Source of the DNA: Dryomyza anilis
Taxonomy: Eukaryota > Arthropoda > Insecta > Diptera > Dryomyzidae
Assembly: GCA_951804985.1 (NCBI GenBank)
Contig: OX638130.1
Coordinates: forward strand, 98,577,700 to 98,641,699
Direction: 5' to 3'
Length of the DNA stretch: 64,000 nt
The notes below the pieces were generated by a model. That model ran no database searches and was not told where the DNA came from. It was given only the letters and a program-made list of their open reading frames with translations. The first letter of the stretch is position 1. Each line of letters begins with the position of its first letter. Shown in pieces: positions 36,650 to 48,900 of the stretch. The position numbers and the translations under genes were made by a program.

Positions 36650-38649
36650 TGAGCCATAAAAATAACCAAACTGCGGTCATTTCAAACACTTCGCATACGG
36701 CATAGACAAACTCTTTTGAGTGTTTGTCTATTGAATACATGGAGAAAATAGGATTTAATAGATTTTTTAGATATGTTTCTGTATGCATCGATAAAATAAA
36801 TGTAGTAAAATTTACTACATTTATGTATTTGTTTTGAAAAACAAATTTGTATTGAATTCAGTTTTATATTAAATTTATTTGATTTGATTCTTTTATTGCA
36901 GAATTTTCTTTAATATAAATGCAAAATGTAGTAAAAAAAAAATGTTTATGTAGTCGATTTTCTACAGTAAAACATAATGTAAAGATAAAACAAAAAAAGA
37001 GAAAGCAAAAACACAAATTTAAAGTCAAACGCAAAAACCAAATATAAACAATTATTCATTAGGATAAACTATTATTTTAATCGGTAAATACTACAAAATA
37101 CAGTAAAATTATTGTTGAGTGTCAAATTATTATTATTATTCTGCATTAAATCAATAACTGTACTATTGATCAATTTTAATTGTATTTTCTGGAATTGTTC
37201 CTGAGTGTATTAATTAAATTAATACAAAATGTAGTTATTTTAAAAACAAATATAATAAAATTTTGTATAGATATCCAGTAAATGTACGTAGCTGTTTTGC
37301 CATATAAAAAAAAATTACATTAATGTAGTAAAAACAAATACATTTACTTTTGAAAGTACATCAACTACATAAGTGTTTTTTTTAAAGATATTTTCATTCT
37401 TATTAATACAATATTTTTTTCGGTACATACTTTTGTGTAGAAATTTTCTCTTTGTGTAGCAAGAACAAAAGATGGTGCGCAAATAATAGTTTTACGACTG
37501 CAATAAGTAGTATCTGCTGAGTCTGTTAATAACAATTTGTATTTGAGTAGAGTTGAGTAGGCAGCAAGTGCGATGATTAAATTACATGCTACACTTGTCT
37601 GACACTTTCAAGGGTTCTAAAATATATTTGGGCAGCAGTGAAAAATTTAGCAACTTAATAAATGCTCAGAAAATAACGTAATTATCAAAATTTGTATGAA
37701 TATTTTTAAAATGTATATAATTATTTAATACAAATTTTAATAATATATTTAAAATACATTTTTATTTAATTTTCTAGTCTACTTTTACCCACTTATAATA
37801 AATTTAAAATATTATAAATATTTAAGTATACATTCCATTAAAAACACTTAGATTAAATTAAATCTAAAAATCTCTAAAGTATCTACCTAAAATAAAATAT
37901 TTACTACCACACATATGGTGAACCAGCCAATCTGAGTAGCTAGTCCTATTGTTCAAATTTTGTTTTAAGCTGCTACAACCATTAAAAAGCACAAACTTTT
38001 CCAACTAAAATTGTTTTTCAAAGTAATTGTGTCTGTTGGTTGCTTGGTTGTTCGTTGCCACAGCAACAAAAATCTAATTTTTTCCCTATTTGGAAAATAG
38101 CCAAGTAATGCCAAGCTTACTTAATAACTGTAATGGAGACTAGTACAGCTGTAGTTTTTGGTGGGTGGCATCACCTGTTCTTATGTCCTCTAGTCTGGCA
38201 ATGGTAAAAGGATCAGATTCACAGACACAAAATAATCCCTGGACAACATGGAAGTCTCTGAATAGTTGATGAGCACGTTGCGGCAATTTAGATGCCATTT
38301 CAACTATTCGTATGCCTGATACTTATACAAGTATCTATGTATTTGAGTGTGTGTATGTATATGAGTATATGTTATATGAGTATCTGAATATCCCTCGAGT
38401 CTGTTGAGTAAATAAATCAGTGGGATTTTGCTGAAGCCCAGTGGAAATTATTAATAAATATGAAAGCAGCAAATTATTTTTTATTTTGAATATTTAGTTT
38501 TAGGATTTTATAGTTTGAAATTTAAATAATTAGAAATTTGATATTTTTGTTTAAAACCCATTTGTATAGTATTTAATTGATAATGTTTTAGTAAGCATTT
38601 TGTAAAGGTCAGAATTTAAGCTATTTAATTTATAAAATTATAAACTTGA
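36650..38649. other. AT-rich unique DNA with a 14-bp-arm perfect hairpin
   Basis: Perfect inverted arms ATAAATGTAGTAAA / TTTACTACATTTAT lie at 36796-36809 and 36811-36824 around a single A. Related TGTAGTAAA motifs recur near 36927 and 37323, so a decayed element may be spread over 36.7-37.4 kb. The segment 37.9-38.4 kb is somewhat GC-richer and unique. No gene was found. Confidence 0.45.
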
Positions 38650-40015
38650 ATTTTTATACAAAAGGTTTACCAAACATTTGCGAAATGTTTACCAAAAACT
38701 GTACGTAATTTAAAAAAAAAACCGAAACGATTTCCAGATATTTACGAAATGTTTAACAGACATTTGCAAAATGTTTACTAAACATTTATAACACGTTTAT
38801 CAAACATTTATGTATAGATTTCCAAACATATGTATATAAGTAAAAACTTATTTATAAAATATAACCAACAATTTATGAAATGTTTACCAAACATTTACAA
38901 ATCGCTTACCAAACATTTAAAAATAGCTTACTAAACATACATTATTTAACCAATGTTCACAAAATATTTGCAAAATTAGTACCAAATTTTTATGAAATGT
39001 TTACCAAGCATTTCCCTAATGTTTACCAAAATAATCACAAAATATTTTAATGAAATATTTACAATAAATTTACGAATTGTTTGTTGATTCATTAATTGTT
39101 TAATTATTGATTCATTAATTGTTTAATAAACATTTATAAAATATTTATCACAACACTTACAAATAGCTTAACACATATACAAATTGTTTAACCAACAATT
39201 ATTTTTACAAGTCTTTACAAATCTTTAACAAACAATTACAAACAGTTTAACAAACATTTACAAAAAAATGTAAACCAACAATTAACTATTTTTAACAAAC
39301 ATTTACGTAATGATTGTCAAAGATTTTTTAAATAAAACATAAAACATTTACTAAAATTCGAAAAATGTTTACCATATATTTACGAATTGTTTAAAAAATA
39401 TCTAAGAAATGTTTACCATACATTTACAAAAGTATATCAAACATTTACAAACAGTTTATAAATCATTTACAAAAAGTTTATCAAATATGTATAAATGTTT
39501 ATAAACCATTTACAAGTAGTTTAACAAACATGTACAAATAATGTAATTAACACATTTACTAAATGTTTGTTAAACATTAAAAAAAAAGTTTATCAAACTT
39601 ATACAAATAAATTACCAAACCTTTTTAAATTTTTTAAGAAAAATGTACAAATAGTTTAACAAACATTTACAAATTATTTAAAAAAAATTTGCAAATTGAT
39701 TTCCTTAGATTTTCGATATGTTTCCGAAACATTTTCGAAATGTTTCCTGAATAAAAAACGTTAACCAATCATTTTCCAAAGGTAGCAAACATTAAATAAA
39801 TGTTTTCCGAACATAGAGTAATTGTTTATCAATAAATTCTAAAACGTTTACTAAACTTTTACGAAATGTTTACCAAAAATTTACAAACAGTTTATGAAAA
39901 ATGTACAAAAACTTTAGCAAACATTTATAACTATTTATTATTCATTTATAAAATGTTTATCAAATATTTATAAAATGTTTAATAAACCTTTACGAAATAC
40001 TTACAAATAAATCAA
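38650..40015. repeat. Degenerate array of 20-21 bp class, AACATTTACAAAATGTTTAC
   Basis: The motif ACATTTAC(A/G)AA(A/T)(T/A)GTTTA(C/T)CAA recurs dozens of times with heavy divergence and variable spacing. AACATTT and AAATGTT are reverse complements, so the unit is quasi-palindromic. No frame of interest. Confidence 0.85.
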
Positions 40016-41440
40016 AAGACATTACACATCAGTTTATTTTGCACTGTCCCAAAGGTAAAAGTTTAATATGTAGCATGCTGTAACTCTGCAACCAAAGATT
40101 GCAATATGTTCTTTTTTTATTTTTGTTTTTTGTCTACCATGCAGTCTGTCTGTACCTCTGCCAGTCTGGGAGACACAGACTGTAATTGTCTGTCAGTTTG
40201 TAGCCTGCGGACATGTTAATGTTGCTAAAATTGCAACATTTGCTGCACAAAGAAGACAGTAACAGCAACAAAAATGTGCTAACATTGAAAATTGTGGTCG
40301 CAGGTCACCAGCACCAGCCGCAGCAGCTGCAACAACTACTTGAAAAAAAAGGAAATAAATGCAAACATGTGACTTATTCACTGAATTTTTAATTTTTGAA
40401 TAACGAAACTGTTGAACAAAATGTTTTTATTTGCTAAATCTAACAACAAGTGGCAATAACAACAAAAGACAAAACAAAATATAAACAATAGCGAAAAAAC
40501 GGAAGCGAAGCGCAACCGGAAATTGCTTACAAAAAGTCATTTCCGCGTTCAACACACATACGCAGACATCGCAACAACAAAAACAAGGACTCGTACACAA
40601 TCACCGACTGAAAAACAATGACAACCACAACATTTGCAAAAGTTTTTCAACCAAAAAATTAAAAAAAAAAACAAAAAAACTAGAGTAAAGCATGATTGAA
40701 ACACTGCGAGAAAAAAATAACAACTTGTATCGTGCGAGAATAATTTAAAGGTTGTAGTAGTTGCAAGAAAGTGAGTGGCAGCAATAGAGCGAGATAGTAA
40801 TAAACAATAAAGTAACAGTCGTCTGTCTTTGAACTCAACCTTCAGACAAACAATTGCTTGAACTGAAGTCAAGCCAACCTCAAACTCATCAGCAGCAACC
40901 AAGTGCAATAGCATCAACTTTGAACAGCAACAGCGAGAGTAGCAGCGACATGAGCTCGGTCTTGTGCTGGCGCAACCCCCCAATCATCAAGCATATAAGC
41001 CAACCAACAACCATATCATGCAGACAACAACCATGACAGCCAGCCGAAGAACCGCCATCCAACACCCACAGCTTCATCAGTCACAAGCGCAACCATCGAA
41101 GCTACACTATGAAAAACTTTAATTATGGTTACTGCAAGTTCATATATTCACTGCAATTATATAGAAAATTGAATATAGATAATTTGCCACAATCAAGTGT
41201 TTAACTATTTTAAATATAAAGACAAGCGAAAATGTTTATATATAATATATAATATTTGACATTCTAAAAATTGTCTCATATATAAAAAACAAACAAACAT
41301 ATTTTTTGCCACAAACATTTTCATGTTTACCATGTACCAATGTATATTTATTTTCTAAAATATTACATTTTTACTTGTTATAAACTATACTAAAGCATGC
41401 CGCAACTTACATTATACAAATTTCAACTTTTTAAATTTTG
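40016..41440. other. CAA/CAG-rich unique island
   Basis: From 40080 to 41100 the DNA is GC-richer and rich in CAA, CAG and ACA (opa-type). This style is common in fly 5' leaders and exons. Frames on both strands (40854-41036 plus, 40983-40549 minus) are short or Cys/Leu-rich shadows. No splice-supported exon could be fixed. From 41110 it is plain AT-rich DNA. Confidence 0.4.
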
Positions 41441-42960
41441 ACTTTCACTAAAAATTCATATTATTACTAAAAATTACATTTTTCAATGTAAAAATTCAAA
41501 TTTTTACTAAAAATTAAATTTATCATTAGAAATTCAAATTTTCACTAGAAATTCAATTTTGTCCAATAAAAATTCTTTTTTTTTTATAAAATGCATTTTT
41601 TTTTTTAGGAAAAATTGATTTCACTAAAAATTGAATTTTTCACTAAAAATTGAATTTTTCACTAAAAATTGAATTTTTCACTAAAAATTGAATTTTTCAC
41701 TAAAAATTGAATTTTTCACTAAAAATTGAATTTTTCACTAAAAATTCAATTTTTCACTAAAAATTCAATTTTTCACTAAAAATTCAATTTTTCACTAAAA
41801 ATTCAATTTTTCACTAAAAATTCAATTTTTCACTAAAAATTCAATTTTTCACTATAAATTCAATTTTTCACTAAAAATTCAATTTTTCACTAAAAATTCA
41901 ATTTTTCACTAAAAATTCAATTTTTCACTAAAAATTCAAATTTTCACTAGAAATTCAATTTTGTCCAATAAAAATTCTTTTTTTTTTATAAAATGCATTT
42001 TTTTTTTTAGGAAAAATTGATTTCACTAAAAATTGAATTTTTCACTAAAAATTGAATTTTTCACTAAAAATTGAATTTTTCACTAAAAATTGAATTTTTC
42101 ACTAAAAATTGAATTTTTCACTAAAAATTGAATTTTTCACTAAAAATTCAATTTTTCACTAAAAATTCAATTTTTCACTAAAAATTCAATTTTTCACTAA
42201 AAATTCAATTTTTCACTAAAAATTCAATTTTTCACTAAAAATTCAATTTTTCACTATAAATTCAATTTTTCACTAAAAATTCAATTTTTCACTAAAAATT
42301 CAATTTTTCACTAAAAATTCAATTTTTCACTAAAAATTCAATTTTTCACTAAAAATTCAATTTTTCACTAAAAATTCAATTTTTCACTAAAAATTCAATT
42401 TTTCACTAAAAATTCAATTTTTCACTAAAAATTCAATTTTTCACTAAAAATTCAATTTTTCACTAAAAATTCAATTTTTCACTAAAAATTCAATTTTTCA
42501 CTAAAAATTCAATTTTTCACTAAAAATTCAATTTTTCACTAAAAATTCAATTTTTCACTAAAAATTCAATTTTTCACTAAAAATTCAATTTTTCACTAAA
42601 AATTCAATTTTTCACTAAAAATTCAATTTTTCACTAAAAATTCAATTTTTCACTAAAAATTCAATTTTTCACTAAAAATTCAATTTTTTACTAACATTTT
42701 TTTTTTACTAAAAATTAAAATTTTAACAAAATTTAATTTTTCCAAAAATTAACTTTTCACTAAACATTTTTTTTATAAAAATTAGAATTTAATTTTTTTC
42801 TCTGCAGTTAAATTTTTTTTATAAAAAATTAAATTTTTTAAAATAACTTTTCATTAAACATTTTTTTTTGTAAAAATTAGAATTTAATTTTTTTTCACTG
42901 CAGTTAAATTTTTTTTATAAAAAATTAAATTTCCACTAACACAATTTTTTAATTATTATA
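41441..42960. repeat. 19-bp quasi-palindromic array A5 with a 402-bp block duplication
   Basis: Units are of CACTAAAAATTCAATTTTT type. A block bearing non-repeat markers (TTTGTCCAATAAAAATTC, then TTAGGAAAAATTGATTTCAC) occurs twice, at about 41535-41936 and 41937-42338, with the markers exactly 402 bp apart. Each block starts with about six units whose central base is G (TTGAATTTTT) and then changes to C (TTCAATTTTT). Both ends of the array decay. Confidence 0.95.
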
Positions 42961-43804
42961 ATTTTTCAATTAAAAATAATTAAAAATGAAAGTGTCTAAG
43001 TCAAGTATGTTTGCTAGTAATTGTGACTACGTTTTTGTTTGAGTACATTATTCATCTGCTGCTCCGTTCGCCAACTTCTGCGCGTTGTTGACGTTGACGA
43101 CTTGATTGCAAATGTAAGAGCAGTCACCATTGCAGAATGTGTGTTGTAACAGCAACTACAAAAACAACAACAACAGCATAAACAACAATAATAGCTTCTA
43201 TCAGAACAACACATCCGTGCAATAGAGGCAAAAGTTGCAACAGAAGCAACAAACAACAGTTGTTGTAGACGTGTTGCTGTTGTTCTTGCTAAAACAAATA
43301 ATGGCTAGAAAATTGAAACATTGCAGACAGCTATGAAAATGTTGGCAGCAACAAAAAGAACAACATCAACGACTGACTGCAATAACAGCAACCATATTGC
43401 AGCAACATATCACAACAACAAAAACTACTACTATAACAACAGCAGCAACATCAGCCATAGCAGCAACGTCAGACAGACCCTCAAAAGTATGCAACTTATT
43501 TTGCTGTTGTTTTAATTTAAAACTGTTGCTAATTTTGTTGCTGCTGCTGCTGATACCGTTCGCTGCTGTTATTGTTGATGACATTGTTTTTATTGCTACT
43601 GTTTCAGACCTTATGTTTTTGTAAATTACATAGCGTGATGACAATAAATTTAAATACTTAGTGGTTTTGTGTTCTGATGGATTTAAGAGGCTTTCGAGTT
43701 GTTGTGAAACATACAAAATTTGAGCCTAAAGTGAAGCATACTTGTAGGCTTGCATTAAAATGGGAAATGTGGACAGTTAAAATTATTTTTTTATTAGTAC
43801 AAAT
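42961..43804. other. CAA/CAG-rich unique island between inverted arrays
   Basis: Opa-type trinucleotide sequence on both strands (43050-43620). Frames of 64-116 codons on both strands are shadows of these repeats. It separates arrays A5 and A6, which run in opposite orientations. Confidence 0.45.
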
Positions 43805-44690
43805 TTAACGTTTAGTGAAAAATTTTTAGTGAAAAATTGAATTTTTAGTGAAAAATTGAATTTTTAGTGAAAAATTTAATTTTTAGTGAAAAATTTAATT
43901 TTTAGTGAAAAATTTAATTTTTAGTGAAAAATTTAATTTTTAGTGAAAAATTTAATTTTTAGTGAAAAATTTAATTTTTAGTGAAAAATTGAATTTTTAG
44001 TGAAAAATTGAATTTTTAGTGAAAAATTGAATTTTTAGTGAAAATTTGAATTTTTAGTGAAAAATTTAATTTTTAGTGAAAAATTGAATTTTTAGTGAAA
44101 AGTTGAATTGAATTTTTAGTGAAAAATTGAATTTATAGTGAAAAATTGAATTTTTAGTGAAAAATTTAATTTTTAGTGAAAAATTGAATTTTTAGTGAAA
44201 AATTTAATTTTTAGTGAAAAATTGAATTTTTAGTGAAAAATTGAATTTTTAGTGAAAAATTGAATTTTTAGTGAAAAATTTAATTTTTAGTGAAAAATTG
44301 AATTTTTAGTGAAAAGTTGAATTGAATTTTTAGTGAAAAATTGAATTTATAGTGAAAAATTGAATTTTTAGTGAAAAATTGAATTTTTAGTGAAAAATTG
44401 AATTTTTAGTGAAAATTATATTCGTAGTTACAAATATAGTTTTGAAAATTTATAATGAAAATGTAATGAAAATTAATTTTTTTTAGTGAAATTTGAGTTT
44501 TTAATGAAATTTCAAATTTTATGTTCAAATTTGAATTTTTAGTGAAAATTTGATTTTTTAATAAAAAATTGAATTTTTAGTAAAGCCTTGAATTTTGAGT
44601 TAAATATTGAATTTTAGTGCAAATTTAAATTATTAGTGGAAAATTGAATTTTTTTATGAAAAATTTAGTGAAAATGTATAAAAGAAACGT
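43805..44690. repeat. 19-bp quasi-palindromic array A6 (plus orientation)
   Basis: TTTTTAGTGAAAAATTGAA units with an AAAAATTTAATTTTT (T-centre) variant in runs, for example 43870-43985. A marker pair, GAAAAGTTGAATTGAATTTT followed by TTGAATTTATAGTG, occurs at 44097 and again at 44311, a 214-bp block duplication. The right part (44420-44690) is decayed. Confidence 0.95.
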
Positions 44691-45802
44691 TTGTGACAAA
44701 TATTATTTAAATTCTGAAAAATGTATTTATGATTTTATTAAAATTAAGTTCAAGTCTGTAAGTCTGTAGTATGTTACTTCTTTAAGTAAATATATCAAAA
44801 ATTAGTATTATATATTTGTCTAAAGTATTTTTGTGTGTGTAGCAACTTTATTTATGCTTGAAGATATTATGTATTTACTTTCTTTATTGTTTTAGTTTTA
44901 ATTTATTGAGTGAATACCCTAAATAAATGTAAATTTTAATTATTTGAAAACATTTTAATGAACATGTTTGAGACAAATATATTTCAAGAACATATCATGA
45001 CTATCGCAAGTACGTGTATGCTTGTACTAAGTATAAATTAGTATTTATCTTATGTATTTCACATTATTTGAAAGTAGTACCAAATGCTTGCGTTAAACAT
45101 ATTAATAAAACCTTTTTTATTTATTTTTCTAAAATATATATGTAGGTATTAGAAATAAAACAAATTGCATTTAAATTTTAAACATAATCAATGAATATAT
45201 TTTATTATTTGCATTGCTATAACTAATGGGCAACAGTTTAAAGTTGTAAAAATGAAACTTAACTATTTTGATTTTATTCAAATTTAAACATTAATTATAC
45301 TGTAATTACAGAAAAACAAATCTTAATTAATAATTGATAAACATAAAATAATTTTAATGGAACGAAATTACTGTTCGCAAAAATGTAATTATCAGAAATA
45401 AGCTACAAACAAACAAGTGGAATGTTAAATATTAAAACAAAAACTTAACAGCTAGAAAGACGTGAATTAATTTACTGAGTTTTGTTTAGATTTTTGAAAA
45501 GTAAAAATAATAAAAAAAATCCTAAAATTAAGCAACTTAAATACTAAAACTTAGGACAAAAAGATATTTTAATTTGTTAATATTTATACGACTTATGTGC
45601 TATAATGCAAAACGTAAACAATAGAGAAAAATTATAATCTAAAAAAAAACAATCAGTCTAAAGAGCTGGACTTTTGCTTAAAACTAGTCTTCGAGTGAAA
45701 TTTTCCCAATTAACAATTTACAAAGTCGTTTAAATAGTTGTTGTTTCAGTGCTGTGTTGCGCTGTTTTGTTCTGGTCTGTGGCCGACCGGATGTTGCGGT
45801 TC
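44691..45802 (-). other. Downstream flank and probable 3' UTR of the RhoU-type gene
   Basis: AT-rich unique DNA following the stop codon at 45803 on the minus strand. The nearest AATAAA I see on the minus strand is at 45278-45273, about 525 nt past the stop; others lie near 45203 and 45120. Which one, if any, is used cannot be decided from sequence. Confidence 0.35.
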
Positions 45803-45907
45803 TCAGGCCAGACACAAGAGTTTCTTCCAAAGTGGTGGCGTGGGTGGCAATGTGTTGGGACGTAGACCTTCCCAGATAGCGGTATCGAAGACTTCTTTGA
45901 CTTTGTC
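45803..45907 (-). CDS. RhoU-type gene, last coding exon
   Basis: The acceptor (TTTCAG) ends at 45908; 34 codons and a TGA at 45805-45803. It encodes [17 protein letters not shown], the alpha-5 helix of Rho proteins, and a Pro-rich tail ending WKKLLCLA. The only Cys in the tail is third from the end, so a standard CAAX prenylation signal is absent. Confidence 0.95.
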   Translation of the reverse strand, partial: DKVKEVFDTAIWEGLRPNTLPPTPPLWKKLLCLA

Positions 45908-48900
45908 CTGAAATTGATAAAAAACAAAAATGATTTTAATATGAATTAAATTTACGATAGGATTTAATTAAAATTTAATAATTTTAATTTAAAAATCTAT
46001 ATTTATTAATAAAATTCCTTTCCAAAAATTTTAATTTTCAAATAGTTTTAGTATAACACCGTACAACACTATTTTGCACATATAAAAAAATCTTTTATGT
46101 ATATCTTAAATGTAGTATTGGGTGCAATTTATACCTTTATTCAAAAGAAAGGGTCAAAATGACCCATTATATTAATGTGGATTAATTTGTTACAGCATAG
46201 CTGAATACGTTTGAAAACTATTTTTACGCGCATTAACTCATAACACTCTTTAAGTGTTTTATTTTAGTCTTTACTTAACAAAAAAATATATATAAATGGT
46301 TTAAACGGGTTAAAAATAAAAACTACCAAATATTTTTTCAAACGAAATTCTCTATCAATAATATTCCAAACTTTAAAATAAAAAAATATATATTTAACCT
46401 GAGTCTTCTGCGTCGACATTAAGTTAAGTAAAACTCGCGCAAAATTCACCACTTTGGGGATTTGAAACTTGAAATCTTTCATGAATCCTTGTCTTTGCCA
46501 TGCTTAAGAGTTGGTGGTACCAACGACAGCAACAACAATAACAATTATTGTTGTATGACTTTCTAAAGCGAAAAGTGAATTTGCCGCAGAGCAAACAAAC
46601 ACCTTAATAAAGACATCGTGAAAGGATGACAAGTTATCAGTAGAAAAAAAGATTTATTTACAAAAATATTTCAAAAAAAAAAAGAAGACCGAGTTGAAAT
46701 TGAAATTTTTATAAAAATAAATTGCTATTTATTTTAAATAATTTACTTCTAAATTTAAATATTTATTTTATATAAATTAATATTGAATTTAAATAATTTA
46801 GTATTTAATTTTAATTATATACATATAATTAAATTTAAATGTTATTTAGTTTTAATTATGTTTTTATAAAAATACTATTAAATTTAAGTAATTTACTATT
46901 TAATTTAAATAAATTACTATTTAATTTAAATAATTTACTATTAAATTTAAATATATTTTTTATTTTAAATAGTTTAATATATTATTTAAAAAATGTTATA
47001 TTAAATTTAATAAATTAACTATTTAATTTAAATAATTTACTATTTAATTTAAATAATTTACTATTAAATTTAAATACTCTTTTTATCACTATTTCATTTA
47101 AATTAAATAATTTACTTTTAAGTTTAAATACTTTTATTAATTTAAATAATTAATTTTTTTAGAAATACTTTACTATTTATTTTAAATTATTTAGTGTTTA
47201 ATTTAAATAATTTACTAATAAATTTAAATACTTTCTATTTTATTAATTTCAATATTTTACTATATCATTTAAATAGTTTACTATTATATTTTAATAAGTT
47301 CCTTTGTAACTTAAAAAACGATTTACATTGAATAATTTATATTTTAATTCACATTATTTTACAAAGTAATCTTTCTAATTTAAATAATTTAAATAAATTT
47401 CTATTTAATTTAAATAATTTACTATTCAATCTAAATAAATTAATATTTTTATATAAAATTTTAATAATTTACTATTTAAGTAATTTACTGTTCAATTTAA
47501 TTGTTTAATATTCAATTAATATTCAAATATCAATAATCAAGTATAATTTACTATTTAATTTTAATAATATTCTACTGAATTTAAATAATTTACTATTTAA
47601 TTTAAATAATTTACTTTTAAGTTTCTTTTTTTTTAAATTTAAATGATTAAATATTTATTTTAAATACTTTACTATTTATTTTAAATTATTTACTATTTAA
47701 TTTAAATAATTTACTAATATTTTAAATTTATTTAAAAATATTTTTTAATTTTAATAATTTACTATTTAATTTAAATAATATACTATTTAATTTAAATAAT
47801 TTACTATCAAATTTAAATAATTTACTATTAAATTTAATAAATAACTATTAAAATTTAACGTATTTTAAAACTAAATTAATATTTGAATATTGCTTGAATT
47901 TTTTGTTTATCGAAATAATTATTTTTTTTTAGGTATTACATTTTTTAAACCTAATAGAAATAAACTTTATTTTCTACTGACATCCTGTACTCCTTACACA
48001 TAAAACACGCTAAACAGGCGCTTGATAAAATGCCGAGATTGAAATTTATTTATTTTTCTCTTTCTTCTTTTTTCTCTCTCTCTCCTTTATTCTACACCGC
48101 GATGTTGCTGTTTTCTTTTGGCTTGTAGCCTTTGAACAAATCTTGGCAGATTTTGCAGTTCTCATGTTCTGCGCCAGGCGTGACATTGCCTGTCGCGTCT
48201 TTTTATTTGTTGTAGTTCATAGTTGTTGTTTTATTTGTACTTCTGGGAATTTTCTTGACAATTTTTGTACATTACATGTTTTATTTTTTGTATTTTTATT
48301 TTTCTCTGCTTCGAAGTGTTATGTAGTTCTTCCTATTTGTCGGTATTTCGTAAATTTGTTTTTAATATTAAGCAGGGAAAACAAGCAAATCCCGCTTGAC
48401 AAACATACAACACACACACACTAAGAATAAGAAAGGTGTCAGAAGTTGTGTTTGTGGTATGTGTGTGTGTCAGTGTGTGTTTGTTTGAGTGTACTTGTGT
48501 TGGTGTTGAGAAAACTACATGGCGCCGCATAATGCGTTTAAGGCTTAAAGTGAACTTTGCGTTATTGGGGAAAAGTTTAAGGGGTTTTTAAGTCTATTTA
48601 ATTAAATTTTTTTACATTATAAATCATATTTATACTTTTATTTAAATAAAAATTTGAATTTTTGAATATTGAATCGAATGTTTAGTGAAAATTTTAAGTT
48701 TTAGTGTACACTAAAAATTTAGAGTACACTAAAAAATGAGTGTATACTAAAAATTTAGTGTACACTAAAAAATTAGTGTACACTAAAAAATTAATGTACA
48801 CTAAAAAAATAGTGTTCACTAAAAATTTAGTGTACACTAAAAAATTAGTGTACTCTAAAAAATTAGTGTACACTAAAAATTGAGTGTACACTAAATTTAT

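Noticed and set aside
40549..40983. 144-codon minus frame in a CAA/CAG-rich island
   Set aside because: Cys/Leu-rich shadow of opa repeats with no domain; the plus frame at 40854 is as short and unsupported.
45730..45927. 65-codon minus frame over the last GTPase exon
   Set aside because: Wrong frame; the splice-supported frame gives the conserved Rho helix and stops at 45803.
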